Below are positions 15,869 through 25,643 of a stretch of DNA of 64,000 nucleotides, in pieces; within the stretch, counting starts at the first letter, position 1, and each line of letters begins with the position of its first letter. The notes under the pieces were generated by a model. The model was not told where the DNA came from. It did not search any database and worked only from the letters and a program-made list of their open reading frames with translations. Position numbers and translations under genes: made by a program. Source of the stretch: Oceanobacillus salinisoli (GTDB lineage: Bacteria; Bacillota; Bacilli; Bacillales; Amphibacillaceae); NCBI RefSeq assembly GCF_009733865.1, contig NZ_WOFB01000028.1:1-64000 (forward strand), given 5' to 3'.

Positions 15869-17491
15869 ATGGAAAAAAAGCCGTCTACCAATAACGAAAC
15901 CAACATCGAACATGATGACACACTTACTACCCGGCAAGGACATCCCGTCACCAATAACCAAAACATTAGAACAGTGGGAAACAGAGGACCTGCTACATTA
16001 GAAAACTATGACTTCATTGAAAAAATCAGTCACTTTGACCGGGAAAAAGTACCTGAACGGATAGTACATGCCCGTGGTGCAGGTGCTCACGGATATTTCG
16101 AGTCCTATGGTATGGCTGGTGATGAACCCGTTTCCAAATACACAAGAGCAAAAGTTTTCCAGGAAAAAGGAAAGCAAACCCCAGTATTTGTCCGCTTTTC
16201 TACCGTTGTTCACGGCTTACATTCTCCTGAGACAGTCCGTGACCCAAGGGGATTTGCTGTGAAATTTTATACAGAAGACGGAAACTGGGATTTAGTCGGA
16301 AATAACTTAAAAATATTTTTCATTCGTGACGCGGTGAAATTTCCAGACATGATTCATGCCTTCCGCCCAGACCCTGTTACCAACATTCAGGATCCAGAAC
16401 GTTTTTTTGATTTTTGTGCCAATTCACCAGAATCGTTTCATATGGTGACGTTCGTTTACTCTCCATGGGGAATTCCAGCAAATTACCGTATGATGCAAGG
16501 TTCTGGGGTAAACACATATAAATGGGTCAATAAAGAAGGTAAAGCGGTCCTTGTCAAATATCATTGGGAGCCGAAGCAAGGAATAAAGAACCTGACCATG
16601 AAAGAAGCAGAAGAAATCCAAGGGAAAAACTTCAATCATGCGACCCAGGATTTATACGAGTCAATTGAGCGTGGAGAGTACCCTGAATGGGAGCTGTCTG
16701 TTCAGATTATGGAGGATGGACCTCATCCTGAATTGGACTTTGATCCACTTGATGATACAAAACTTTGGCCAGAGGATCAATTTCCATGGCTGCCTGTAGG
16801 AAAAATGGTCTTAAATAAAAACCCGGAAAACTACTTTACCGAAGTAGAACAGGCTGCATTTGGTACCGGTGTTCTAGTTGATGGTCTCGACTTTTCAGAT
16901 GACAAAATGCTGCAGGGAAGAACATTCTCTTACTCAGATACCCAGCGTTACCGTGTAGGTGCAAACTATTTGCAACTTCCGATTAATGCAGCGAAAAAAC
17001 GTGTGGCAACCAATCAGGAAGGTGGCCAATTAAGATATGAAAATGACAAAGCACCTGGTCAAAATCCGCATGTCAATTATGAACCATCGATTTTAGGCGG
17101 ATTAAAAGAGGCGGAACAAACTGGAAAAGAGTATACACCAAAAGTTGAGGGAAATCTCGTACGTGAATCGATTGACCGAAACGATAATACGAAGCAAGCT
17201 GGTGAAACCTATCGCCGCTTTGAGCAATGGGAAAAAGATGAGTTAATCAGTAATCTTGTGAATGACTTAGCTGTATGTGACAAGCGAATTCAAGATAAAA
17301 TGATTGCCCTAGCTGAAGAAGCAGATGAAGAATACGGCCGCCGTTTAAGAGAAGGTTTAGAGGAGAAAAACAAAATGATGGCTGATACGAAGATGGAAGC
17401 AGGGGAAGAAATGCATCCACTTGGAGCCAAAGATGCCCATCAGGCAGTCAAAGATGCTGTGGAAAAAGGCCATGATGCAGACCCTTATTAA
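15869..17491 (+). CDS. katA: Heme catalase, C-terminally extended
   Basis: A monofunctional heme catalase that disproportionates H2O2. Catalytic His67 is in [10 protein letters not shown], the distal Asn is in LVGNN (about 145) and the proximal heme ligand Tyr355 is in the R-x3-Y motif RTFSY. At 540 residues it is longer than the ~480-residue B. subtilis KatA; the extra C-terminal ~55 residues are very charged (helical, Glu/Lys rich). ATG follows GAGGAGATAAC. Monocistronic. The symbol is by family; a KatB/KatX-type name is possible. Confidence 0.9.
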   Translation: MEKKPSTNNETNIEHDDTLTTRQGHPVTNNQNIRTVGNRGPATLENYDFIEKISHFDREKVPERIVHARGAGAHGYFESYGMAGDEPVSKYTRAKVFQEKGKQTPVFVRFSTVVHGLHSPETVRDPRGFAVKFYTEDGNWDLVGNNLKIFFIRDAVKFPDMIHAFRPDPVTNIQDPERFFDFCANSPESFHMVTFVYSPWGIPANYRMMQGSGVNTYKWVNKEGKAVLVKYHWEPKQGIKNLTMKEAEEIQGKNFNHATQDLYESIERGEYPEWELSVQIMEDGPHPELDFDPLDDTKLWPEDQFPWLPVGKMVLNKNPENYFTEVEQAAFGTGVLVDGLDFSDDKMLQGRTFSYSDTQRYRVGANYLQLPINAAKKRVATNQEGGQLRYENDKAPGQNPHVNYEPSILGGLKEAEQTGKEYTPKVEGNLVRESIDRNDNTKQAGETYRRFEQWEKDELISNLVNDLAVCDKRIQDKMIALAEEADEEYGRRLREGLEEKNKMMADTKMEAGEEMHPLGAKDAHQAVKDAVEKGHDADPY

Positions 17492-17500
17492 AAGCTGATA

Positions 17501-17543
17501 AAACAAAAGAACTCGGTATTTGCACTAAGTACATACCGAGTTC
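17501..17543 (-). terminator. Terminator after aroD (also downstream of catalase)
   Basis: GAACTCGGTAT (17509-17519) pairs with ATACCGAGTTC (17533-17543). On the minus strand a T-rich tract follows, ending aroD; rightward the tail is only weakly T-rich. Confidence 0.7.
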
Positions 17544-17574
17544 TATTAGTATAACATCGATCATTTCTGTCCAC

Positions 17575-18339
17575 CTATAAATTCTCATGTATTACATCCA
17601 ACACACTTCTTAACTGATTCACATGAATTTGCCCTGGGGCAGATGTCTTTTTAGCTGCTCCAAATGTAATCGCCGAACCAAAAATTTCTCCGCTTAACCG
17701 GCTGATAACCCCTTGTCCCCCCATCGCCATCGTGATAATTGGACGATCGGCATATTGATGTTTCATCTCATTCGTCGCTTCCAATAAAGTTAAAACATCT
17801 TGCGTATCCTTTGGCATAACAGCTATTTTAGGAATATCCCCACCTAACTCCTGTGCTTTTCGTAACCGTGAGACAATCTCCTCTTTAGATGGAGTTTTTT
17901 TAAAATCATGATTGGAAATAATCACAAAGACTTCCTGTGAATGGGCCGTCTGAATAACGGATTTCACCACGTCTTCCTCACTGTACAATTCCACATCAAC
18001 TAAATCAATCAACCCAGTTTCGATTGCAGACAAATTTAATTCTACGTAGTACTGTTGTGAGACTGCTTTTTCTCCACCTTCCTTTGCACTGCGAAAAGTG
18101 AATAAAAGCGGTTTACTGTTCAACATTTCTCTTATTGAGGCAAGCGTCCCTTTCAGTAAATCTATGTTCTCCATATCTTGATAAAAGTCTACCCGCCACT
18201 CCACCAAGTCAATATCTAATGTTGATAGTAATTTGGCCTCTTCCAGTAATTCCTCTTTTGTCTCACCAACCATGGGTACACAAATTTTAGGCTTACCTTC
18301 ACCGATTCTTATATTTTTTACAGTTAATGGGCGCAACAT
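17575..18339 (-). CDS. aroD: 3-dehydroquinate dehydratase, type I
   Basis: Shikimate pathway enzyme that dehydrates 3-dehydroquinate through a Schiff base. The 254-residue protein keeps the type I active site: His144 in SNHDF, Schiff-base Lys171 in DIPKIAVMPK, Arg214 in VISRLSGE and Gln237 in SAPGQ. ATG follows GAAGGAAATAT. It stands alone, unlike the aro clusters of related bacteria. Type I enzymes can be biosynthetic or serve quinate use; no quinate genes are nearby, so biosynthesis is likelier. Confidence 0.9.
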   Translation of the reverse strand: MLRPLTVKNIRIGEGKPKICVPMVGETKEELLEEAKLLSTLDIDLVEWRVDFYQDMENIDLLKGTLASIREMLNSKPLLFTFRSAKEGGEKAVSQQYYVELNLSAIETGLIDLVDVELYSEEDVVKSVIQTAHSQEVFVIISNHDFKKTPSKEEIVSRLRKAQELGGDIPKIAVMPKDTQDVLTLLEATNEMKHQYADRPIITMAMGGQGVISRLSGEIFGSAITFGAAKKTSAPGQIHVNQLRSVLDVIHENL

Positions 18340-18640
18340 ATATTTCCTTCTCTCTTTTCTTGAATAATAATTATAGTGTATATCATTCTAGATAATTTTC
18401 CTTTTTCCTGCTTCCATAAACCAATAACTCGATAAGCACACACTAATCGTCTTCTAATATTTGTAAAGGAACACCTTTAACAACAGGACAAATATCACAG
18501 ATTACCGAACAAATACGCTGGATTGCTGTTCATATTTACTATGTTGTCTATAATCCTATATAGATAGGGTCATTTAAGATAGGCCGTCCTTTCATTTAAG
18601 GTTGCTTACCATATCGCTATGCTGCCTGAGAAAAAAATTA

Positions 18641-18687
18641 AAACAAACGTTTGATTTAATCTTTCATTGTCAATCAAACATTTGTTT
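18641..18687. promoter_or_regulatory. Orphan TetR-type operator-like inverted repeat
   Basis: AAACAAACGTTTGATT (18641-18656) and AATCAAACATTTGTTT (18672-18687) form a near-perfect inverted repeat with a 15-base centre. Each arm holds a CAAACGTTTG-like palindrome, typical of TetR-family operators. No gene starts beside it; it lies among pseudogene remnants. Nothing else was recognised in 18340-18759. Confidence 0.45.
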
Positions 18688-18759
18688 ATGATGGATTTCC
18701 CTATCTTTAACAGTCGTAAAACTTGCCACTTTTCGAATATTACTTTTCAAATCTTATTA

Positions 18760-19038
18760 TCAATACTGATGTATACCGACTCTGTTTGAATATGACTCAT
18801 CATGATGAATGGCCTCTAAAAAAGTTTGAAGAGCGTTTTCTACATAGGTAACTGCTTTTTGTCGAATAGGTTCCGCAGTTAGTTCATCTACCACATCCTG
18901 ATGCTTTGGTGTTGGTGAAGGTGACATACTAATCACCTTACCATCAATAACCTCATATAGAACATTTTCCTCCAATGCATCGTAATCTGCATAAGTATAT
19001 TTCTTGTTTCCTCCTGGAATAACCATGAGTTCACCCAT
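18760..19038 (-). pseudogene. Truncated Uma2-family (DUF820) restriction endonuclease-like gene
   Basis: The first ~60 residues match Uma2 proteins (YTYADYDALEENVLYEVIDG, then MSPSPTPKHQ), a PD-(D/E)XK nuclease fold usually of about 190 residues. The remaining ~35 residues do not follow the family and the frame stops at 92 residues, so the catalytic half is missing. The same N-terminal pattern occurs in the frameshifted copy at 52357-52776. It may be a remnant or, less likely, a short expressed protein. Confidence 0.65.
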
Positions 19039-19105
19039 TTCCCACGGAATACGGTTTCATTTATGGTTATTATAACATAACATAGAACATCATTATGAAG
19101 TCTTC

Positions 19106-19380
19106 TTAATTAAAAGTTACCTCTGCTGAATAAAGTATTTTCCCGTTTTTCCTAATCTTTTCCTTTAATTCTTCTGAGGGATCTTCATACCTAATCATAT
19201 CCAAGACTAGTAACGCATCTAATTCCTCTTCTAAAGCAAATGTTAGTTCCGTCTATTCTCCTATTGTCGTTTATGGAGAAACGAATGCCAAATCAATATT
19301 AGATTTTTCATTGTTGTCTCCGATTGCCCGTAAACCAAATAAAATAATTTTATCTACTAAAAGCCTCCAGTTCTGTAAAC
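19106..19380 (-). pseudogene. Remnant of a minimal nucleotidyltransferase (MNT) gene
   Basis: Minus-strand translation gives KIILFGLRAIGD, then SNIDLAFVSP, clearly derived from the nucleotidyltransferase signature GSRARGD...SDIDL. Two in-frame stops follow (after AFVSP and after TTIGE), then a readable tail ending ILYSAEVTFN. Key signature residues are changed (Ser to Leu, Arg to Ile) and no start codon is evident. MNT proteins usually pair with HEPN toxins; no HEPN gene remains. Confidence 0.75.
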
Positions 19381-19387
19381 TAAAAGC

Positions 19388-20986
19388 TTAATCTATATCT
19401 CGTCTATTATACCCAACAAATCCAGACACCATTAAAGTAATAGAAATCAAAACTAAAATAAAAATAGGCATCACTTCCATATCCTCAACAGGTAGCTGCG
19501 GAATATATCCAAATGGCGTTAGTTTTCCAACCCAATCTGGAAAGTCAAACAACCCGCCCAAATATAGAACGAAAAAGCTGTAAAATAAGTATATCCAAAT
19601 GAGACCAGTTAGCTTCGGAGCATATCCTATTAGGAACACAGTGCAACCAATCATCACAAGCATTGCCGGATAGTATACCATTGCCGCCCCATATATCGTC
19701 CCAAACGAAAAAGGTTCTTCCATGACGGCAGATGCAGCAGCCCATAGTCCAATCGCCGAGAGGGAAATCATCATAAAACCATTGAAAATAGCAATGATTA
19801 CATAGCTTCCCATTAACCTAGTACGTGATACAGCCCTGCCAAGCAAATGATCAATTCGACTTTTCTTCTCTTCCCCACTCAGTTTTAACATGGACATTAA
19901 AGTAGGAATGCTTGCAAGGATGGACATAATCATCATCAACATCGGTATAAACTGTTCTGTATATGAAAAACCTTCCTCTGAAGCTAGCATTTGTTCCAGT
20001 AATTCATTTCCTTCAAAGAAAGAATCCAAATCACCAAAAACCGAGCCATAAGAAAGTCCCATAACAAATATACCGACAGCCCATGCGATGATTGCAGTAC
20101 GTTGTAGTCTTAATGCAAGACCAACAGGATTTTGTAAAAATGCTGTGGCGTATTTTTTGCCCGGTTTAGCTGGTAAAAATCCCGCTCCCAGATCACGTAC
20201 GGCATTTAAATAATTTGCAAAGAAAAATAGAAAGATAGATGCACCAATCATCCATACAATTGGCCACCAATTATTATCGGAATATGCCCCAGTCTGCGTT
20301 ACCCAGCCAAGTGGTGATAACCATGATAAGGTACCGTTACTGACATCGCCAATAGCACGCACAAAATAGGCAATAAGTAATGCTGCGATGGAAAAACCAA
20401 TGGTGCCACGTGAACTTTCAGTAAGCTGTGCAAATATTGCCGTAACACCTGTGAAGAAAATACCAGTCACCCCTAGAGTTGTTCCATACAATAACGACCC
20501 CTCCAGGTCCATGCCTTCTATCCCTAATGCATATAATCCAAAACCATTGATTAGTGCAAGAATTGTATTTGCTATACTTAATACGAGGAGCGTTGCATTT
20601 AAATTGGATAGGCGTCCAACTTCTAAAGAACGAATCATTTCCATACGGCCATCTTCTTCATCTGCTCGTGTATGACGATTTACAAGTAAAATACTCATGA
20701 TTCCAACCGTAATCGCTGTAAAAAGTAACATTTGATGGGTTGTCATGGCCCCAATCGTATAGTTATCCAAACCTCCAGGCCCTACCATCGCTGTCATGGC
20801 AGGATTCCTCATCGTATCGGCTAAAACGTCTCTGTCCTGTTGAGAATCATACATTTCATTATAGGCAATCGGTACTATTAAGGTGAAAAACGTAATCCCG
20901 ATGAGCCATAAAGGAACTCGAACTCGATCACGTCGTATAATGAACCGAGTAAGTCTCCCTGTATTTTTCAAAACACTGTTTGTCAT
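19388..20986 (-). CDS. ABC-2 type exporter permease (polyketide antibiotic exporter family)
   Basis: 532 residues with about twelve hydrophobic segments in two halves, and conserved RADEEDGRMEMIRSL and GEEKKSRIDHLLGRAVSR cytoplasmic motifs. These are typical of the duplicated permeases annotated as exporters of polyketide antibiotics. Start ATG overlaps the ATPase stop (TAATG), with GGAGGTG upstream. With the ATPase and the divergent TetR regulator it forms a drug/antimicrobial export module. The substrate cannot be told from sequence. Confidence 0.85.
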   Translation of the reverse strand: MTNSVLKNTGRLTRFIIRRDRVRVPLWLIGITFFTLIVPIAYNEMYDSQQDRDVLADTMRNPAMTAMVGPGGLDNYTIGAMTTHQMLLFTAITVGIMSILLVNRHTRADEEDGRMEMIRSLEVGRLSNLNATLLVLSIANTILALINGFGLYALGIEGMDLEGSLLYGTTLGVTGIFFTGVTAIFAQLTESSRGTIGFSIAALLIAYFVRAIGDVSNGTLSWLSPLGWVTQTGAYSDNNWWPIVWMIGASIFLFFFANYLNAVRDLGAGFLPAKPGKKYATAFLQNPVGLALRLQRTAIIAWAVGIFVMGLSYGSVFGDLDSFFEGNELLEQMLASEEGFSYTEQFIPMLMMIMSILASIPTLMSMLKLSGEEKKSRIDHLLGRAVSRTRLMGSYVIIAIFNGFMMISLSAIGLWAAASAVMEEPFSFGTIYGAAMVYYPAMLVMIGCTVFLIGYAPKLTGLIWIYLFYSFFVLYLGGLFDFPDWVGKLTPFGYIPQLPVEDMEVMPIFILVLISITLMVSGFVGYNRRDID

Positions 20987-21903
20987 TAGAGTGCACCTCC
21001 CACTCCTGTATCCGAAGAGGGATCTTTCCTCTCATAATACCGCATAAATAAATCTTCCAGTGTTGGTGGCGTACTTTCCAATTTTACGATTCCGAACGGA
21101 CTAATATGCTTTATTACATTGTCCAGATCTTCCGTATCAACTTGGAAGGACAGGGTTTGACTATTCTCCTCTATACCGTGTACCCCTTCTAATTCACCTA
21201 AATTAGTTATTGGCTGCTTCGTTTCCACTCTAAAGTTTGTACGGGTTAAGTGGCGTAATTGATCCAAACTCCCCGTTTCTATCATTTTTCCTTGACGTAT
21301 AATCCCAACTCTATCACATAATTTTTCCACCTCGGATAAAATATGACTGGAAAGTAGGACACTCTTCCCTTCTCTTTTTACATCCATGACACATTCTTGG
21401 AAGACATTTTCCATTAAGGGATCCAGTCCTGATGTCGGCTCATCTAAAATATATAAGTCTGTGTCTGACGAAAAAGCGGCGATCAATGCAACCTTTTGTC
21501 TGTTTCCTTTGGAATAAGTACGACATTTTTTCGTGGGATCTAAGTCAAACTTCTCTATAAGCTCTTCTCGTCGATTCTTATGATTACCGCCTCGTAAGTT
21601 TATGAAAAGGTCAATTACCTCGCCACCTGTCAAATTGGGCCACAAATTTACATCTCCAGGTACATATGCGATTCGCTTATGAATTTCCACGGCATCCTTC
21701 CATGCATCTTTTCCAAATATTTTCACTTCTCCTTCTGTTGCTTTTAAAATCCCTAGCAATACACGAATCGTTGTTGATTTTCCGGCTCCATTCGGGCCAA
21801 TAAATCCGTAAATTTCTCCTTCAGTCACCCCTAGATCCACACCATCCAATGCGGTAAACTTACCAAATCTTTTTGTTAAATTAGTTGTCTTTATAACGGT
21901 CAT
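20986..21903 (-). CDS. ABC transporter ATPase of the ABC-2 exporter
   Basis: 305 residues: Walker A GPNGAGKST (36-44), an unusual signature YSKGN (130-134, in place of LSGGQ, a common variant in DrrA-like ATPases), Walker B LYILDE (150-155) and the C-terminal extension seen in drug-resistance ATPases. The start is ATG at 21903, seven bases after AGGAGG; an in-frame TTG one codon upstream is less likely. Coupled to the permease gene and divergent from a TetR gene. Confidence 0.9.
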   Translation of the reverse strand: MTVIKTTNLTKRFGKFTALDGVDLGVTEGEIYGFIGPNGAGKSTTIRVLLGILKATEGEVKIFGKDAWKDAVEIHKRIAYVPGDVNLWPNLTGGEVIDLFINLRGGNHKNRREELIEKFDLDPTKKCRTYSKGNRQKVALIAAFSSDTDLYILDEPTSGLDPLMENVFQECVMDVKREGKSVLLSSHILSEVEKLCDRVGIIRQGKMIETGSLDQLRHLTRTNFRVETKQPITNLGELEGVHGIEENSQTLSFQVDTEDLDNVIKHISPFGIVKLESTPPTLEDLFMRYYERKDPSSDTGVGGAL

Positions 21904-22060
21904 CAATAGACCTCCTCTTTTGGTAAAATCAATAAATTATGAAATATTTTACTTATCATGGTTCATAATATTAAATATTCTGCTTTTTATCAATAGGTTT
22001 TGAAATAATTTAATTGTTTTATTACATAATTTTTATTAAACTAACATTGAGGTGGGAGTT

Positions 22061-22648
22061 ATGGACGGTTTTAAGCGGCGCAGGGAACAAAAAACACAGG
22101 ATATTTTAAAGGCTGCATTGTCTTTATTTATGAAATATGGAGTTAAAAAAGTATCGATTTCTGAGATAGCAAAAGAAGCAAACGTATCACAGGTTACGAT
22201 CTATAATTATTTTGAAAGTAAGGATAAATTAATCCATGAGGTACTTATCTATTATGTAGATGATGTATGGCAGGAGTACGAAAAGCTATTGAACAGTGAT
22301 ATGGACTTTCCGGATAAAGTCAAACAGATCATTTTTAATAAAACAGATGCAGCCAGCCATTTACATGAGGATTTTTATCATTACTTCATGAAGGAATATA
22401 CGCAAGGAATTCATTATATTGAGGAGCTCTATACTAATAAAGTGTTTCCCGGTTTAATAGATTTGTTTAACGAAGGAAGAGAACAGGGCTATATTAATCC
22501 AAACGTATCAAATAAAGCAATTCTTTTCTATATTCAAATGCTAAAAGAAGCGATGCAAAAGACAGAAGTCAACGAAAGGATTTTGCCAATGACGGAAGAA
22601 ATAATGCATCTCCTATTTTACGGGATAATAGGTAAGGGGAACGATTGA
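22061..22648 (+). CDS. TetR-family transcriptional regulator
   Basis: 195 residues. The N-terminal helix-turn-helix (ILKAALSLFMKYGVKKVSIS, then VSQVTIYNYFESKDKL) is typical of TetR repressors, with a helical ligand domain after residue 60. The start is ATG at 22061 after GAGGTG; the in-frame GTG at 22052 overlaps that site. It is divergent from the ABC-2 exporter across 157 bases, so exporter control is likely. TTATGAA-N18-TTCATAA in that gap is a possible operator, though the DNA is very AT-rich. Confidence 0.85.
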   Translation: MDGFKRRREQKTQDILKAALSLFMKYGVKKVSISEIAKEANVSQVTIYNYFESKDKLIHEVLIYYVDDVWQEYEKLLNSDMDFPDKVKQIIFNKTDAASHLHEDFYHYFMKEYTQGIHYIEELYTNKVFPGLIDLFNEGREQGYINPNVSNKAILFYIQMLKEAMQKTEVNERILPMTEEIMHLLFYGIIGKGND

Positions 22649-22697
22649 TTAAAAATGTTAAGGGCTTCTATTCTGAATACGGAGGTTCCCTTCCACA

Positions 22698-22738
22698 TAA
22701 GAGACTTCATTGAACATACACTCAATGAAGTCTTTATA
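22698..22738. terminator. Terminator-like hairpin after tetR
   Basis: AGACTTCATTGA (22702-22713) pairs with TCAATGAAGTCT (22722-22733), extended by flanking ATAAG/CTTTAT. T-runs are short, so it is moderate. Confidence 0.55.
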
Positions 22739-22868
22739 AGGCTCTCTTCGTAAAGATTGCTGTTATTACATAACATAAATCATTGATAATCACGTTCTGT
22801 ACTTGATTGGTTACTTAGTCTTTCGCCACAGGTACCATCCCCTAATCGAACAAAGATAGATGTTTCTA

Positions 22869-24068
22869 CTATTTAGATAGCACCTTACTAATTCTTTCAA
22901 TTGCCCAATCCAATTCCTCTTTCTTAATTATAAGTGGTGGTGCAAACCGAATGACATTTTCATGTGTTTCCTTACATAAAAGTCCTTCTTCTTTTAACTT
23001 CTCACAATAAGGTCGTGCTGGTTCATTCAGTTCGACTCCTACAAATAATCCTTTACCGCGAACTTCCTTAATAGCAGGATTATTCATTACCTTCAGCTTT
23101 GCTTGGAAATACTCACCAAGCTCAAGGGAACGATCAGCTAGTTTTTCTTCTTCGATAACTTCCAATGCTGCAACGGATACCGCACATGCAAGTGGATTCC
23201 CGCCAAACGTCGAACCATGGGAACCAGGATTAAACACACCTAAAATATCCTTGTTTGCTACCACACAAGAAATTGGGAAGACACCGCCACCTAATGCTTT
23301 TCCAAGAATATACATATCCGGTTCTACATTCTCCCAGTCACAAGCAAACATTTTTCCAGAGCGAGCTAGACCAGCCTGAATTTCATCGGCAATGTATAGC
23401 ACATTGTTTCCTTTACATATGTCATATGCTTCTTTTAAGAACCCTTCTGGAGGTATCACAATACCAGCTTCTCCTTGGATTGGTTCAAATAAGAATGCTG
23501 CTGTATTTTCCGTAATTGCTGCTCTCAAAGCCTTGACGTCACCATATGGAATAAGCTTAATACCAGGTAGCATTGGTCCAAAACCACGTTTGTATTCTTC
23601 CTCTGAGGATAAGGACACAGCAGTCATGGTACGTCCATGGAAATTCCCTTCACAAGCGATGATTTCTGCCTTTCCATCGGCAATCCCTTTCACCTCGTAT
23701 GCCCAGCGTCTAGCAGCTTTGATTGCTGTTTCCACCGCTTCTGCACCAGTGTTCATAGGAAGTGTCATATCTTTATTTGTTAATTTACAAATCTTTTCGT
23801 ACCATGGGCCTAATTGATCATTGTGAAATGCTCGAGATGTTAACGTCACTTTATCCGCTTGTTTTTTCAGTGCATCTATAATTCTTGGATGTCGATGCCC
23901 CTGATTTACTGCAGAATAGGCACTTAGCATATCCATATATTGATTGCCTTCAGGGTCCTTTACCCATACCCCCTCCGCTTCGGAAATGACAATCGGGAGC
24001 GGATTATAGTTATTCGCTCCATATAGGGATGTTTGTTTGATAATTTCTTTCGATTGTACGTTTGTCAT
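22869..24068 (-). CDS. rocD: Ornithine aminotransferase
   Basis: PLP-dependent class III aminotransferase converting ornithine and 2-oxoglutarate to glutamate semialdehyde in arginine catabolism/proline synthesis. 399 residues. It starts [12 protein letters not shown], has Asp228 in the [13 protein letters not shown] block and Schiff-base Lys257 in LGKALGGG. These are RocD hallmarks rather than ArgD. ATG follows AGGAGGAGAAAG. Monocistronic; no RocR-type enhancer was searched for. Confidence 0.9.
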   Translation of the reverse strand: MTNVQSKEIIKQTSLYGANNYNPLPIVISEAEGVWVKDPEGNQYMDMLSAYSAVNQGHRHPRIIDALKKQADKVTLTSRAFHNDQLGPWYEKICKLTNKDMTLPMNTGAEAVETAIKAARRWAYEVKGIADGKAEIIACEGNFHGRTMTAVSLSSEEEYKRGFGPMLPGIKLIPYGDVKALRAAITENTAAFLFEPIQGEAGIVIPPEGFLKEAYDICKGNNVLYIADEIQAGLARSGKMFACDWENVEPDMYILGKALGGGVFPISCVVANKDILGVFNPGSHGSTFGGNPLACAVSVAALEVIEEEKLADRSLELGEYFQAKLKVMNNPAIKEVRGKGLFVGVELNEPARPYCEKLKEEGLLCKETHENVIRFAPPLIIKKEELDWAIERISKVLSK

Positions 24069-24179
24069 ACTTTCTCCTCCTCTTTCTTTTTTAAGTATAG
24101 GGATAGACCCCCTGTCAACCTACTTCTAATTTAATAAGTATTATCCGTTTTCACATATCATTTCAAATTTATGAATAAT

Positions 24180-24902
24180 TTAAGTGGTGAGAGTATTCAT
24201 AATCCGCATTCGATATACGTTCATAGCTGTTTCTGCCAGATCATCCATTAAATTATAGTTTGCATATGCTCCAACGACTGCCCCTAACCCTGGTATGAGC
24301 TGCAGCATTTTTACCAAATCAATGTAATCACGGTATTCCTGCTGAAACGCAAGCCAATCCATATCCATTAATTTTCCTTTCTGCTCCTCCCAATTTTCGA
24401 TAATAAACAATGTCTCTCTCCGTTTCTCATCACTGGAGAAAGCAAGCTGAAAAATATGAAGGATAAATAATCGTTCCTCATACTTGCTCGTATCAAATCC
24501 ATAAATAGCAGCTGCTTCAAATAAAAACTTGACTTTGATCGATAATAATAATGGAAAATCAGCAAGCCCCATTAGTAAACCACCAGCACCAGTACCTGCG
24601 CCTTCCACGGTTGCAGTCCTTCGATAAATTAGTAATTTTTCTTTTACCAAGTTATCTTTTTCATACAAGCTAAACATTGCAGGTTCTATTTTCTGCCTTG
24701 TGGTGATATTGGATCCGATTAGAATTGCCTTTACCATATTTTTAATGCTTTCTGTTACAACAGCATGTACTTTGTCTGGAATCCATTGGTTCACCTTGTT
24801 TTGTGCTTTTTTTGATAGACGATTCATTAGACTAAATGGCTTCATGATTTTTATTCGCCATGACTGTATATCATCATTTACTTTAGCTTCATACTCATTC
24901 AA
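24180..24902 (-). CDS. EcsC-family protein
   Basis: 240 residues related to EcsC (PF12787), the third protein of the ecs locus. A glycine-rich hydrophobic segment is seen around GAGTGAGGLLMGLADFPLLL (about 101-120) and another near the C-terminus (LIPGLGAVVGAYANY). The start is a TTG at 24902, seven bases after GAGGTG; no in-frame ATG offers a better site. It is not beside ecsAB here. Function unknown; membrane association is likely. Confidence 0.75.
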   Translation of the reverse strand: MNEYEAKVNDDIQSWRIKIMKPFSLMNRLSKKAQNKVNQWIPDKVHAVVTESIKNMVKAILIGSNITTRQKIEPAMFSLYEKDNLVKEKLLIYRRTATVEGAGTGAGGLLMGLADFPLLLSIKVKFLFEAAAIYGFDTSKYEERLFILHIFQLAFSSDEKRRETLFIIENWEEQKGKLMDMDWLAFQQEYRDYIDLVKMLQLIPGLGAVVGAYANYNLMDDLAETAMNVYRMRIMNTLTT

Positions 24903-25643
24903 GCTTTATCACCTCTAACTTATCCTATGTTGATATACGTATGTGTTAAGCAAAAAGTTCGTTTTTTATTTTCCTTTTTACAATTGCACCCTAAAGTAAC
25001 TCCATTATAAACCTACGAGATATGTCACACTACTTATTCCCAACTTCCCAAAAACATCATATAAGCGGAAGTCTCCTCTTCTACACCATACATTGCCTAC
25101 TTACATAGTAATAAGTAAGGTCTATTCTAGAGAAATAAACTATTCTTTGATCTAATCAAAATCGGTTAGAAGCACTCAGGTAGAAAGTTGAAAACCTCAA
25201 AACCAGCGAAGGAAATACACGGAGACTCCTTGAAAAAGAAAAGAGCTTTTTCTGCGTGCAATGTAACGCTGCCGAAGCCTCCTTGTCCTGCGGGAAAAGA
25301 GGCATCGGTGAGACCCCTAAAGAAGACCGCACGAGGAGGCTCACCAGCCGTCATAAGGTGCGCGTAGTGTATTTCCGTAGCGGTAAGTTGATGCTCCAAC
25401 TTCATTTAAAGTTAGGCAGGAGTTTATATATACTCCATAACAACAAAATTTGCGAAAAGAGCCATAAGTAAAAAAACAGCAAATCGTTGCAAACGTAGCT
25501 ATCACCTAGCCTTTATCGCTATCTTTCGTTATCTTATGCAAAGAAGAGCCCTGTACTTTCTAATGTACCGAGAAAATAAAATTGATGAAAACCGTATTTT
25601 TATCTATACTAAGGAAAAGTAGTAATAGAGAGGAGTTTATACT
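24903..25643. other. Gene-free gap upstream of ribA-like operon
   Basis: 740 bases with no credible gene. Frames inside 25156-25471 arise from the GC-richer repeat there. No FMN riboswitch signature (such as a GGGGCAGGGTGAAATTCCC-like element) is seen before the GTP cyclohydrolase gene. The only recognisable part is repeat family A at about 25190-25395. Confidence 0.7.
25190..25395. repeat. Dispersed GC-rich repeat, family A, most complete copy
   Basis: Ends are inverted: GGAAATACAC (about 25209-25218) and GTGTATTTCC (25367-25376). The interior has GGAGACTCC, TCCTGCGGGAAAAG, GGTGAGACCCC and GAGGAGGCTCACC, a pattern familiar from abundant intergenic repeats of Bacillaceae. The inner parts can also pair with each other. 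Fragments of the right end recur at 1422-1440 and 8621-8640. No transposase; it may be a MITE-like or structured element. Confidence 0.7.

Noticed and set aside
25156-25471. Three small frames in the family A repeat
   Set aside because: They follow the repeat on both strands and have no start sites or similarity to known proteins.
25480-25643. FMN riboswitch upstream of the ribA-like gene
   Set aside because: None of the conserved RFN element blocks could be found in the leader on reading.
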